Origin: Fusobacterium mortiferum
Lineage (GTDB): Bacteria > Fusobacteriota > Fusobacteriia > Fusobacteriales > Fusobacteriaceae
Length of the DNA: 64,000 nucleotides
Assembly (NCBI RefSeq): GCF_016900045.1
Contig: NZ_JACSNP010000002.1
Location: forward strand, 1-64,000
Direction of reading: 5' to 3'
The stretch's first letter is position 1; every line of letters begins with the position of its first letter. A program made the translations under genes and the position numbers. The notes beneath the pieces were generated by a model that saw only the letters and a program-made list of their open reading frames with translations, made no database searches and was not told where the DNA came from. Shown here piece after piece: positions 15,513-22,665 of this stretch.

Positions 15513-16766
15513 ATGAAAATATACCTTAAAACAGAGAATATAGAGAAGTTCTTACAAACTAAAGCTTCGCTGGTCAATACAATTGTTGGAGTTGTTACTT
15601 CAGATTCGGATATAGTGAAGATAAAATTAACTAATACAGCAAATTTCGTTGGAAATTTGGCAAATGATAATCTACTGAATGAATGGAATTTACTATATAA
15701 AATTTCGAATTTTACACAATATAAAAAAATAGTTTTAGATATAGATTCTAATATTATTAAATTTTCAGGATACCAATATTTAGATTTGGATATTATTGAT
15801 GACTTAGATCCAGAATTTTATAATGAGATTAAAAAAATTTATTTTAAATTTAATACAGCAGAGCTTGAGTTAAATGAGATTGAAATAAAAAGGAATTGTA
15901 TTGGTGAACTTATAGAAAACTTACATCAAAGATTGGAAAATAATGATAATTTGTATTGGAAATTAAATTTATTAATAGTTTTTGAATACCTGTTCTTATT
16001 TATACAAGAAATGGGAGATGATATTTCCTTAGAAGATTCTTTAAATATAAAGTTAAAAAATATAATAAAAATTCTTTTAAATGAGGAAGAAATAAGTTTT
16101 GAAACTGGATTAAGTAGTCTAGGAAAAGAGTTCTATAATATACTAGATAAGTTATCAAATAACCAAACTTATGATTTAAAATTTATTTTTTTATCTTCAC
16201 CTTTAAGAGAAAAAGAATGGTTTTTATATAATTTATTAAAAAAGATGAAATCAGAGATTGGGAATGAGTTCTTGGCAAAATCTAGTAATAGAATGAAAAT
16301 CAGTTACTTTCACACACATAAAGATAATAGAAAGCCAACATATGATTTTATTTTTGGATTTTTAAATACATTAGATAATAATGCAAAAAAAGATGAATAC
16401 TTAAATTTTTTTAATAGATTTAATGAAGTAAATAGTTTTTTAGCAGCAGTATCAAAGGAAAATATATTAATAAATATTAATACTTTTTTTTCTTATCGTC
16501 AAACAATTCCAGGATTTTATTTAGATATGAGTGAGTTTTATATTGATATTCTTATTCCTATGTCAGATAATTTTAATATTAATTTAAGATTTGGATGCTC
16601 AGGTGATTTAAATAATCAAACACCATATTCAAGAGTAGGATTATTCACTTATAATCCTCAGATAGAACAATACTCATTAAATGCATTATATAGAACTCCT
16701 AATATGTTACCTCCAGTTGGTTTAAATCAAGCATATTATATTATAAAATGGATAACTATAGTATAA
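15513..16766 (+). CDS. Hypothetical protein of unknown function
   Basis: 417 residues, no signal peptide or clear membrane segment. The middle (about 100-300) is predicted helical and charged; the last 120 residues are beta-rich and Asn/Tyr-rich (for example FNINLRFGCSGD). It is divergent from the ATPase/zinc-ribbon pair and separated from it by an inverted repeat. Very A/T-rich, like its neighbours. RBS AGGGAG. I recognise no domain. Confidence 0.55.
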   Translation: MKIYLKTENIEKFLQTKASLVNTIVGVVTSDSDIVKIKLTNTANFVGNLANDNLLNEWNLLYKISNFTQYKKIVLDIDSNIIKFSGYQYLDLDIIDDLDPEFYNEIKKIYFKFNTAELELNEIEIKRNCIGELIENLHQRLENNDNLYWKLNLLIVFEYLFLFIQEMGDDISLEDSLNIKLKNIIKILLNEEEISFETGLSSLGKEFYNILDKLSNNQTYDLKFIFLSSPLREKEWFLYNLLKKMKSEIGNEFLAKSSNRMKISYFHTHKDNRKPTYDFIFGFLNTLDNNAKKDEYLNFFNRFNEVNSFLAAVSKENILININTFFSYRQTIPGFYLDMSEFYIDILIPMSDNFNINLRFGCSGDLNNQTPYSRVGLFTYNPQIEQYSLNALYRTPNMLPPVGLNQAYYIIKWITIV

Positions 16767-16784
16767 ATATATATTATAAAATGT

Positions 16785-16812
16785 AAAAAGATTCCTATGG
16801 GAATCTTTTTTA
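16785..16812 (+). terminator. Terminator
   Basis: AAAAAGATTCC and GGAATCTTTTT form an 11-bp stem with a TATG loop, followed by more T. It separates the orphan gene from the recombination/anti-restriction gene block. Confidence 0.85.
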
Positions 16813-16838
16813 TTTTATATAATAGAGGATGTGATAGT

Positions 16839-17333
16839 ATGAAAGCTTATGAGATTAAAAATGCGATGATTGATACTTTGGATATATTTTTAGAGAGCAA
16901 CCAAGATGAGATGGACAAAGAGAACTATGATGATGTGATGGAGTATTTGAGAGAGGAATTAGAGAGCAAGAGTTCAAATATAGTGAGATACATTAGAAAC
17001 TTAGAGCTAGAGAATATAGTAGCTAAAACAGAGATAGATAGATTGGAGGAACTTAAGAAAAGTAGAGAGAAGAAAATAACTTCATTGAAAGGGTATATCA
17101 AAGGAATCCTATTAGAACTAGATAAAAAGAAGATTGAAACAGATTTAGGAAATCTTAGCTTGAGAAAAACTACGAGTGTAGAGATAATTGATTTATCTAA
17201 GATACCTAAAGAATACTTAACAGTAAAAGAGGAAGTAACACCATCTAAGAAGTTGATAGGAGATTGTCTTAAGAAAAATATAGCAGTTAGTGGAGCTATG
17301 CTTAGAGAGGACTATTCATTACAAATTAAATAG
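16839..17333 (+). CDS. Siphovirus Gp157-like protein (host-nuclease inhibitor type)
   Basis: 164 residues from the ATG at 16839 (MKAYEIKNAM), chosen because AGAGG lies just upstream and a longer start would run into the terminator. The long central coiled coil (about 45-100) followed by a lysine-rich segment and a short beta/LRKT..EIID tail with IPKEYL matches the phage Gp157 pattern. Such proteins are found beside single-strand annealing genes in phages and plasmids and are annotated as Gam-like nuclease inhibitors. Here it heads a co-directional block with ArdC-like and Rad52-like genes. Confidence 0.75.
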   Translation: MKAYEIKNAMIDTLDIFLESNQDEMDKENYDDVMEYLREELESKSSNIVRYIRNLELENIVAKTEIDRLEELKKSREKKITSLKGYIKGILLELDKKKIETDLGNLSLRKTTSVEIIDLSKIPKEYLTVKEEVTPSKKLIGDCLKKNIAVSGAMLREDYSLQIK

Positions 17334-17346
17334 GGGGAATAATAAT

Positions 17347-18192
17347 ATGGAAAATAAAGAGTTTATGAGCATTATAGATGGACTAAAAGAGAATATAAAT
17401 GATAAAATAAAAGATTTCTTAGAGAACTCACAAGAGCTAAAGGACTTCATAGAATTTAGGAGAAAGAACTTTTATCACTATAGTATTAGAAATAATATCT
17501 TAATCTATAAGCAAGATAAGACAGCGACCATGATAGCTAGTTTTAAAAGATGGAAAGAACTTGGGTATAATATTAAAAAGGGAGCTAAAGCCATTCATAT
17601 ATTAGTACCACTTATCAGTAAGAAAGTAGTTGATGGAAAAGAAGAGCAATATGTCTATGGATATAAATATGCTAATGTATTTGATATTAAAAGTACTATT
17701 CCTACTGATAAAGCAGTAGCTGTTCCAGAGATTGACACTAGGATGAAGCGAGGGGATAGTAAATATAAGATAACTGAATTATTTAAAAAATCTAAGGAAA
17801 TAGTAGAGCAGTATCTTCCAGTTAATATAGTTAAAGAACTTTATGCTAAAGGTTGTACTGATGGAAATACCATTACACTTAGAAAAGATAGATATGTAGC
17901 TATGAGTGGAACTCTTATGCATGAGTTTACTCATTATCTAAATCATTTTGGAGAAAATACTAAAAGTCAAAATCAAGATGAAGTAGAAGCAGAGATAGGA
18001 GCCATGTTATATGGTTCCTATTTTAATTTGGACATAAGTGGGAAGTATAAGTACATAGCCTTATGGAAAAGTAAGGATGTAAGACTAGATGAAGCATTTG
18101 ATGTAGCTCTATCATCATTTGAAGAGTTGCTATATGGAAGTATTGATAAAAAAGGATTGATAGATTTAATTGAAGGAAAAGAGGAGGAATAA
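17347..18192 (+). CDS. ArdC-like antirestriction protein with zinc metallopeptidase domain
   Basis: 281 residues from the ATG at 17347 (RBS GGGGG). The N-terminal ssDNA-binding ArdC domain shows YHYSIRNNILIY and ASFKRWKELGYNIKKGAKAI. The C-terminal zincin has the metal site MHEFTHYLNH and a downstream acidic segment with Glu (EVEAEIGAML). ArdC proteins coat incoming single-stranded DNA and protect it from restriction during mobile element entry. The presence next to Gp157-like and Rad52-like genes is a standard plasmid/phage context. Confidence 0.85.
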   Translation: MENKEFMSIIDGLKENINDKIKDFLENSQELKDFIEFRRKNFYHYSIRNNILIYKQDKTATMIASFKRWKELGYNIKKGAKAIHILVPLISKKVVDGKEEQYVYGYKYANVFDIKSTIPTDKAVAVPEIDTRMKRGDSKYKITELFKKSKEIVEQYLPVNIVKELYAKGCTDGNTITLRKDRYVAMSGTLMHEFTHYLNHFGENTKSQNQDEVEAEIGAMLYGSYFNLDISGKYKYIALWKSKDVRLDEAFDVALSSFEELLYGSIDKKGLIDLIEGKEEE

Positions 18193-18194
18193 TT

Positions 18195-18491
18195 ATGTTA
18201 AGTACAAAGAGAGTTATCAAAATATTAGAGAGATTAATAGAAGAGATGGAAAAAATCAATGTAAGGAAGGTTATAAGCATATCATTATCTGAAACTAATA
18301 GAAACATTCCAAAAGTTCCAAAAACAGTTATAAAGGAAATGTTAGAGGAAGTTAAGCAAAAGAATAAGACTAATCTATCTATTGTAGATATACCTGATGA
18401 CGATTCAAGATACATATTTCAAGATATTTTAAATGGAAAGTTAGTAGTAAATAACTTAAGTAAAGAAGTAATCATAGGAGTGAGAATTTAA
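18195..18491 (+). CDS. Hypothetical small protein
   Basis: 98 residues, beginning two bases after the ArdC-like stop, in the same transcript. A basic helical N-terminus (MLSTKRVIKILERLIEEMEK, a probable amphipathic helix) is followed by mixed alpha/beta sequence. No family recognised. Start supported by GAGGAGGAAT upstream. Confidence 0.65.
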   Translation: MLSTKRVIKILERLIEEMEKINVRKVISISLSETNRNIPKVPKTVIKEMLEEVKQKNKTNLSIVDIPDDDSRYIFQDILNGKLVVNNLSKEVIIGVRI

Positions 18492-18505
18492 AAAGGAGAG
18501 AGATA

Positions 18506-18799
18506 ATGAGAACTATATTTATGACACCACTAATAAGACATGATTTAGATGTAAGAGCATTACTAATGGTAGTATCAGCTATAAGGTTAAAAGAGGAAAG
18601 AGAGGAAGCTCAAGGATTAGACCCATTTCAGATATTTGAGTTCAAAGATAAAAAGATGATTAATAGACAGGAAGAACCACAGGATAAAAGAGAATTTGAC
18701 CTAAGCTATGAAGTTAAAGATTGTAAAGTATGGGCAGTACTAGGATTAGATGAAACATTTGGAGAATACTGGACTATTATGTTTCCAAGCGAATATTAA
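18506..18799 (+). CDS. DUF960-like small protein
   Basis: 97 residues. The order of FMTPLI at the N-terminus, DPFQIFEF, a NRQEEPQ segment, and a C-terminal VWAVL...YWTIMFPSEY resembles the DUF960 family found on Gram-positive plasmids and phages; function unknown. RBS AAAGGAG. It sits in the same block, 14 bp after the previous gene. Confidence 0.55.
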   Translation: MRTIFMTPLIRHDLDVRALLMVVSAIRLKEEREEAQGLDPFQIFEFKDKKMINRQEEPQDKREFDLSYEVKDCKVWAVLGLDETFGEYWTIMFPSEY

Positions 18800-18815
18800 A
18801 AGGAGGATTGAGAGT

Positions 18816-19451
18816 ATGGATAAGTTATTAGAAAAATTAAGAGAACCATTTGCTAGAGAGGAATTAGAATTTAGAGTTGGAGTAGTAAATAAGGATAAAA
18901 TGGAGGGATTGGCTCTTGCTTATGTACAAGCAAGAGCTATTCAAAATAGATTAGATGAGCTATTTGGAATAGATGGATGGACTGTAGCATATAGAGAAGT
19001 ATCAGCAGGATTTATTTGTTCTCTATCTATCAAAATTAATGATAGATGGATAACCAAAGAAGATGGAGCCAGTATGACAGAGTATGAAAGTATAAAAGGG
19101 GGAATATCTAATGCTTTTAAAAGAGTGGCAAGTAGTGGATTTGGAATAGGAAGATATTTATATAAAGCTAAGAATAGATGGTATCCAGTAAGACAGCAAG
19201 GAAAAGGATATGTATTTACAGTAGAGCCAGAGTTAGAACTTGAAGATAATCAATTAACATTTAAAAAGTTAGAAGCAGAGAAAGACGAACCTAAGGTAGT
19301 AGGAAGTACTAAGATAGTAATAGAGTTTGGAAAATACAAAGGAATGACACTACAAGAGATTTATGAGAAAGACATTAATTACATCAAATATCTAAGAGCT
19401 AATGCCAAAGATAAGAAAATATCACAAGCATGTGCAGAAATGATAGCTTAA
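18816..19451 (+). CDS. Rad52-like single-strand annealing protein
   Basis: About 211 residues from the ATG at 18816 (AGGAGG upstream). Residues 1-130 fit the Rad52/Rad22 DNA-annealing domain: LALAYVQARAIQNRLDE, GWTVAYREV, and GGISNAFKRVASSGFGIGRYLY. The last 50 residues form a second module (FGKYKGMTLQEIYEKD) like that at the C-terminus of some exonuclease X-type proteins. The gene would repair or recombine element DNA after single-strand transfer or replication. An upstream in-frame ATG at 18750 overlaps the previous gene and lacks an RBS. Confidence 0.8.
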   Translation: MDKLLEKLREPFAREELEFRVGVVNKDKMEGLALAYVQARAIQNRLDELFGIDGWTVAYREVSAGFICSLSIKINDRWITKEDGASMTEYESIKGGISNAFKRVASSGFGIGRYLYKAKNRWYPVRQQGKGYVFTVEPELELEDNQLTFKKLEAEKDEPKVVGSTKIVIEFGKYKGMTLQEIYEKDINYIKYLRANAKDKKISQACAEMIA

Positions 19452-19462
19452 TGGGAGATATT

Positions 19463-19723
19463 ATGGAGAGATATATTCAATTATTTAAAGAATACAGAAT
19501 TATAAGGAAAAATCTATTAGAGAGATTTGAAAAACAGGTAAAGGAAATTATAGAAGAGTTAAAGTTCTATACTGATGTTATGGTTTATTTGAAAGATAAT
19601 AAAGAAATAGATTTTGAAAGAATATCTTCATTATCTACAATTTATTACCTATATAAAATGAATAGAAGAAAATATCCAAAGGTAGAAATATACTTAGAAA
19701 ACTATTTTAGAAGGGAGAATTAA
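19463..19723 (+). CDS. Tandem paralogue A, small helical protein
   Basis: 86 residues from the ATG at 19463 (GGGAG five bases upstream; an ATG at 19451 overlapping the previous stop is the alternative). It shares with the next two proteins a pattern of EY near the start, KFYTDVMVYL in the middle, and a LSTIYYLY-type segment. Predicted all-helical and charged. Function unknown. Confidence 0.65.
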   Translation: MERYIQLFKEYRIIRKNLLERFEKQVKEIIEELKFYTDVMVYLKDNKEIDFERISSLSTIYYLYKMNRRKYPKVEIYLENYFRREN

Positions 19724-19724
19724 A

Positions 19725-20009
19725 ATGAAGAATTATCAAAAGTTACTAGATGAGTATATAGTATTTGAAAAGGAAACCTTAGAAAAAGATAGTAGAGAAG
19801 TTTATTCTATGGCAGAACAGATAAAATTCTATAATGATGTTATGAATTATCTTGAGTATGGAGATATAAAGGTAAGAGATTTAGAAAAGATAAAATCACT
19901 TAAGGACTTATATTACTTCTATATGGAAAGTGATGACTATATTGTAGGAAGATTTGAAGATACACAAAATCTCATAGAAGCATATATAAAAAGAATGGAG
20001 GGTAATTAA
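19725..20009 (+). CDS. Tandem paralogue B, small helical protein
   Basis: 94 residues, with LLDEYIVFEKE, IKFYNDVMNYLEYG and LKDLYYFYMES marking the same three-block pattern as its neighbours. It begins one base after gene A's stop and its last base is the first of the next start, so A, B and C are translationally coupled. Function unknown. Confidence 0.7.
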   Translation: MKNYQKLLDEYIVFEKETLEKDSREVYSMAEQIKFYNDVMNYLEYGDIKVRDLEKIKSLKDLYYFYMESDDYIVGRFEDTQNLIEAYIKRMEGN

Positions 20010-20269
20010 TGGATAGATTAACAGAGGAATATTTAAAATTTAAAAGTTCAATATTAGCACTAAATAAGGAAGAGATATTTGAAAGAGCATTTAAAATAGT
20101 ATTCTATAATGAGATTTATAGATACTTCAAAAATACTGGAGCTAAAGTTGATAAGGATATGAGTATAGTTAGTCTATATAACTTTTACATTAAGTATGAA
20201 AGTTTAAATGTAAATAATATTGAAGATATAGCAAAGTTTTTAAATGTATATAGAAAATATGTAGCATAA
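20009..20269 (+). CDS. Tandem paralogue C, small helical protein
   Basis: 86 residues. LTEEYLKFKSS, KIVFYNEIYRYFKN and IVSLYNFYIKYE repeat the pattern of paralogues A and B. ATG overlaps B's stop codon (TAATGG). The three look like products of local duplication that have diverged strongly. Function unknown. Confidence 0.65.
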   Translation: MDRLTEEYLKFKSSILALNKEEIFERAFKIVFYNEIYRYFKNTGAKVDKDMSIVSLYNFYIKYESLNVNNIEDIAKFLNVYRKYVA

Positions 20270-20284
20270 AGAGGAGGAATTAAT

Positions 20285-20365
20285 ATGTTAGGAATAGTTG
20301 GAGGAATATTAGTAGCAATAGGAACAGCAGTAACAGCTATAGATGGAATTATTAATAAGAAATAA
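20285..20365 (+). CDS. 26-residue hydrophobic peptide
   Basis: The short ORF begins MLGIVGGILVAIGTAVTAID and ends in INKK. It is a single Gly/Ala/Ile-rich membrane helix. RBS AGGAGG is 8 bases upstream, as strong as any in the block, and a terminator follows at 20382. Candidate small membrane protein; could be holin-like or toxin-like, or serve another role. No homologue known to me. Confidence 0.5.
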   Translation: MLGIVGGILVAIGTAVTAIDGIINKK

Positions 20366-20381
20366 GAGTAAAATGATAGTG

Positions 20382-20412
20382 AAAAGGACTTCTTAATAGG
20401 AGTCCTTTTACT
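20382..20412 (+). terminator. Terminator ending the recombination gene block
   Basis: AAAAGGACT (20382-20390) pairs with AGTCCTTTT (20401-20409) across a 10-nt loop. Confidence 0.8.
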
Positions 20413-20428
20413 TTATTGGAGGAAACTT

Positions 20429-20950
20429 ATGAAAAAGATATTAAAGTTTTTAAAATGTAAAGATAAAGAGGAAGTTATATATAAAATGAGAAGTTACGAA
20501 GGAACACAAGAGATAGAGGAACTAAAAGAACTTATACACTACATCAGCAAAGAAGGAATAAAAAGAAGAGATTTAACTACTATAAAGAATAAAGAGAACC
20601 TTCTTGAGTTTTTAAAGATAAATCTCTCTCCAAGACATAATGAGGAGTTTAAAATATTATTTCTAAATAATGCTAATAAACTGATAGCTGAAAAGACACT
20701 ATTCTATGGAACTATAGATAAATCAGCAGTATATCCAAGAGTAGTATTAGAAGAGGTATTGAGATATAACTCTGCAGGGGTAATACTAGCACATAACCAC
20801 CCAAGTGGAAATCTTAGACCAAGCAAACAAGATATACAACTGACAGAAGCACTTCAAGAACTATTAGAAAAGATAAATGTAATGGTACTAGACCATGTGA
20901 TAATAGGGGATGATGAGTATTTTAGTTTTAGAGAAGAAGGACTAATTTAG
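20429..20950 (+). CDS. RadC-family JAB-domain protein
   Basis: 173 residues. The metal-binding JAMM motif is intact: HNHPSGNLRPSKQD, with the upstream Glu in the VLEEVLRYNS region. The helix-hairpin-helix domain of chromosomal RadC is missing or reduced, as in most mobile-element copies. The family's biochemical role is unsettled. It has its own RBS (GGAGG) after the terminator. Confidence 0.85.
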   Translation: MKKILKFLKCKDKEEVIYKMRSYEGTQEIEELKELIHYISKEGIKRRDLTTIKNKENLLEFLKINLSPRHNEEFKILFLNNANKLIAEKTLFYGTIDKSAVYPRVVLEEVLRYNSAGVILAHNHPSGNLRPSKQDIQLTEALQELLEKINVMVLDHVIIGDDEYFSFREEGLI

Positions 20951-21128
20951 ATACAAATAACTCATTAGAACCTATATAAAATAAATATTTTTTTATAAAA
21001 ATAGGAACTTAAAACAAGAAAAAGCTTTCTATAAAAAGAAAGATAAAATAGAAAAACATATGTATTTAAAAGGTTTGGATTAGATTATATAATAGAAATA
21101 GTATATTAGAAGTTTGAGGAGAAAGAAG

Positions 21129-21632
21129 TTGAAGAAGAAAATGAGAGTTTTAGTACCTAGATTAATAATTGATGTCATAGAAAAAGACTGTAGATTTTTT
21201 GGAATAACAAAAGAAAAGTTGTGTAATGAGATTCTCTTTAAATTCTCCTTAAAGTTTAGATCAAGATACCAAGAGGAGATGATATTTGAGGAGAAAGAGT
21301 ACTTACAATTTAATTTAAGTAAAGCAAATCAAAGATACTATTCAGAGTTACTAAGTGAATTAAAAAATATTAATGAGTCTGAAGTAATAAGAGAGATTTT
21401 TTCATCTTATGCAGTTTTAGTACCATTTTTAAGAGAGATGAATCTATTCAGAGAAAAGATAATATTTTTGAGTTCAGCTAATAAGGAATATCGAGTATTG
21501 AAGATAGATACTCCTAGTGGAATAGTAGAAGGGAGGATAGAAAAAATATTTAGGTGTAAAGAAACTGGTTATTTAAAACTAGAAGTAAATGAAAGAGAGT
21601 ATTATGTAGGACAATTAAGAGTTATTTCTTAA
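21129..21632 (+). CDS. Hypothetical protein
   Basis: 167 residues. I prefer the TTG at 21129 because GAGGAG ends eight bases upstream; the longer frame starting at 21114 begins inside that RBS, and ATG 21141 is a third option. Very basic start, helical middle, and a beta-rich C-terminal 50 residues (YRVLKIDTPSGIVEGRIEKI as landmark) that may form a small barrel. No family recognised. The gap 20951-21128 before it holds only A/T-rich sequence with a short hairpin and a possible TATAAT. Confidence 0.55.
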   Translation: MKKKMRVLVPRLIIDVIEKDCRFFGITKEKLCNEILFKFSLKFRSRYQEEMIFEEKEYLQFNLSKANQRYYSELLSELKNINESEVIREIFSSYAVLVPFLREMNLFREKIIFLSSANKEYRVLKIDTPSGIVEGRIEKIFRCKETGYLKLEVNEREYYVGQLRVIS

Positions 21633-21658
21633 AAATAAGATAAAAGGAGAGATTTAAA

Positions 21659-22231
21659 ATGATAATTAATGATTTATGTAAATATTCTAAAGAAGAACTA
21701 TATGAGAAATTAACAACAACATATCAAAATCAAAAATTAGGAACATTAGGAAATATTATAGCTCGTTCAATTGCTATAGCAGTATTAGTTTTAGCAGTCC
21801 AAAGTTCAGATGGAATGATATATAAGATATTTGGAGGAATAGGAATTGCCTTTTCTGCTTATAAAATAATTAAACCACATGGTGAAGATGAAGAGATATT
21901 TAGTGAATTAAAAGAAGTAGTTAATTTATTAGAAAACTATAAAAAATGTAAGGATGGAATAGCAACAATAGATATAACAGATAAACAATTTCAAAATGCA
22001 ACTCGTAATATAGAAAAACGTTTACCAAAACTTTTAGAAAATTCAACGTTTAATAAGGTTTTAGCATTTATTCCTGTATTTAATATTTTTGTAGATGAAT
22101 TAGGAACATATAGAGGGCGTAAAAATAGTGGGCATTTAGAGTGTTTACTAGATAACGGAATAGGAAGAGTTGGACTAAGAGTTTTTACAGATGAGAATAT
22201 AAAAATTAAAGATACAAAGGAAAATAATTAA
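21659..22231 (+). CDS. Membrane-associated hypothetical protein
   Basis: 190 residues with two hydrophobic segments close together (about 35-70: IAIAVLVLAVQSS, then GGIGIAFSAYKII). The rest is soluble, with NKVLAFIPVFNIF forming a weaker hydrophobic patch and a C-terminal beta-rich end. RBS AGGAGAG. It begins a group whose next two products are lipoproteins. Function unknown. Confidence 0.6.
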   Translation: MIINDLCKYSKEELYEKLTTTYQNQKLGTLGNIIARSIAIAVLVLAVQSSDGMIYKIFGGIGIAFSAYKIIKPHGEDEEIFSELKEVVNLLENYKKCKDGIATIDITDKQFQNATRNIEKRLPKLLENSTFNKVLAFIPVFNIFVDELGTYRGRKNSGHLECLLDNGIGRVGLRVFTDENIKIKDTKENN

Positions 22232-22259
22232 ATGTAAGAGGAGGATTGAGGATTATCAT

Positions 22260-22619
22260 ATGAATATGAAAAAAATAATAGTGGCTATTTTATTAAGTAC
22301 TTTATTTTTAGCTTGCATGGAATCTAAAGAAGTAAAATTAGTAAAAAATGGAATTTTATATGGATATGAAAATAAAACTTTAGGAGAAGCTGTAGAAGGA
22401 TTTTTTGAGGATCCAACATGGGAGAAAATAAAAGGAACAGATGGAAATACATATGTTAATGTTAGTGGAAAAATCCTATATGGAGATTTAGAAGTTGAAG
22501 TTATTTTGCAATATTTAGTTGAATCAGATGGAAGTTTTACTTTTAATGCAATAGAAGTAGATGATGTTCCTCATGACGTATATGTATATAGAGAATTATT
22601 AGAAAAAATGTATGAATAG
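22260..22619 (+). CDS. Putative lipoprotein
   Basis: 119 residues. Lipobox LFLAC at about residue 19 after a basic N-terminus and hydrophobic stretch. The mature part is small and beta-rich (TYVNVSGKILYGD, VILQYLVESDGSFTFNAI) and resembles the small lipoproteins that accompany YwqK-type proteins. Two possible starts, 22260 and 22266. Cell-envelope location. Function unknown. Confidence 0.7.
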   Translation: MNMKKIIVAILLSTLFLACMESKEVKLVKNGILYGYENKTLGEAVEGFFEDPTWEKIKGTDGNTYVNVSGKILYGDLEVEVILQYLVESDGSFTFNAIEVDDVPHDVYVYRELLEKMYE

Positions 22620-22620
22620 G

Positions 22621-22645
22621 GATTGGTAAAAACCAATCTCTTTTT
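22621..22645 (+). terminator. Terminator after the small lipoprotein gene
   Basis: GATTGGT and ACCAATC around an AAAA loop, then TCTTTTT. Confidence 0.75.
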
Positions 22646-22665
22646 ATAAAATGATAGGAGAGTAT

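Noticed and set aside
19463-20269. CRISPR array or repeat cluster
   Set aside because: Similarity is at protein level only; there are no regularly spaced identical DNA repeats here or elsewhere in the window.
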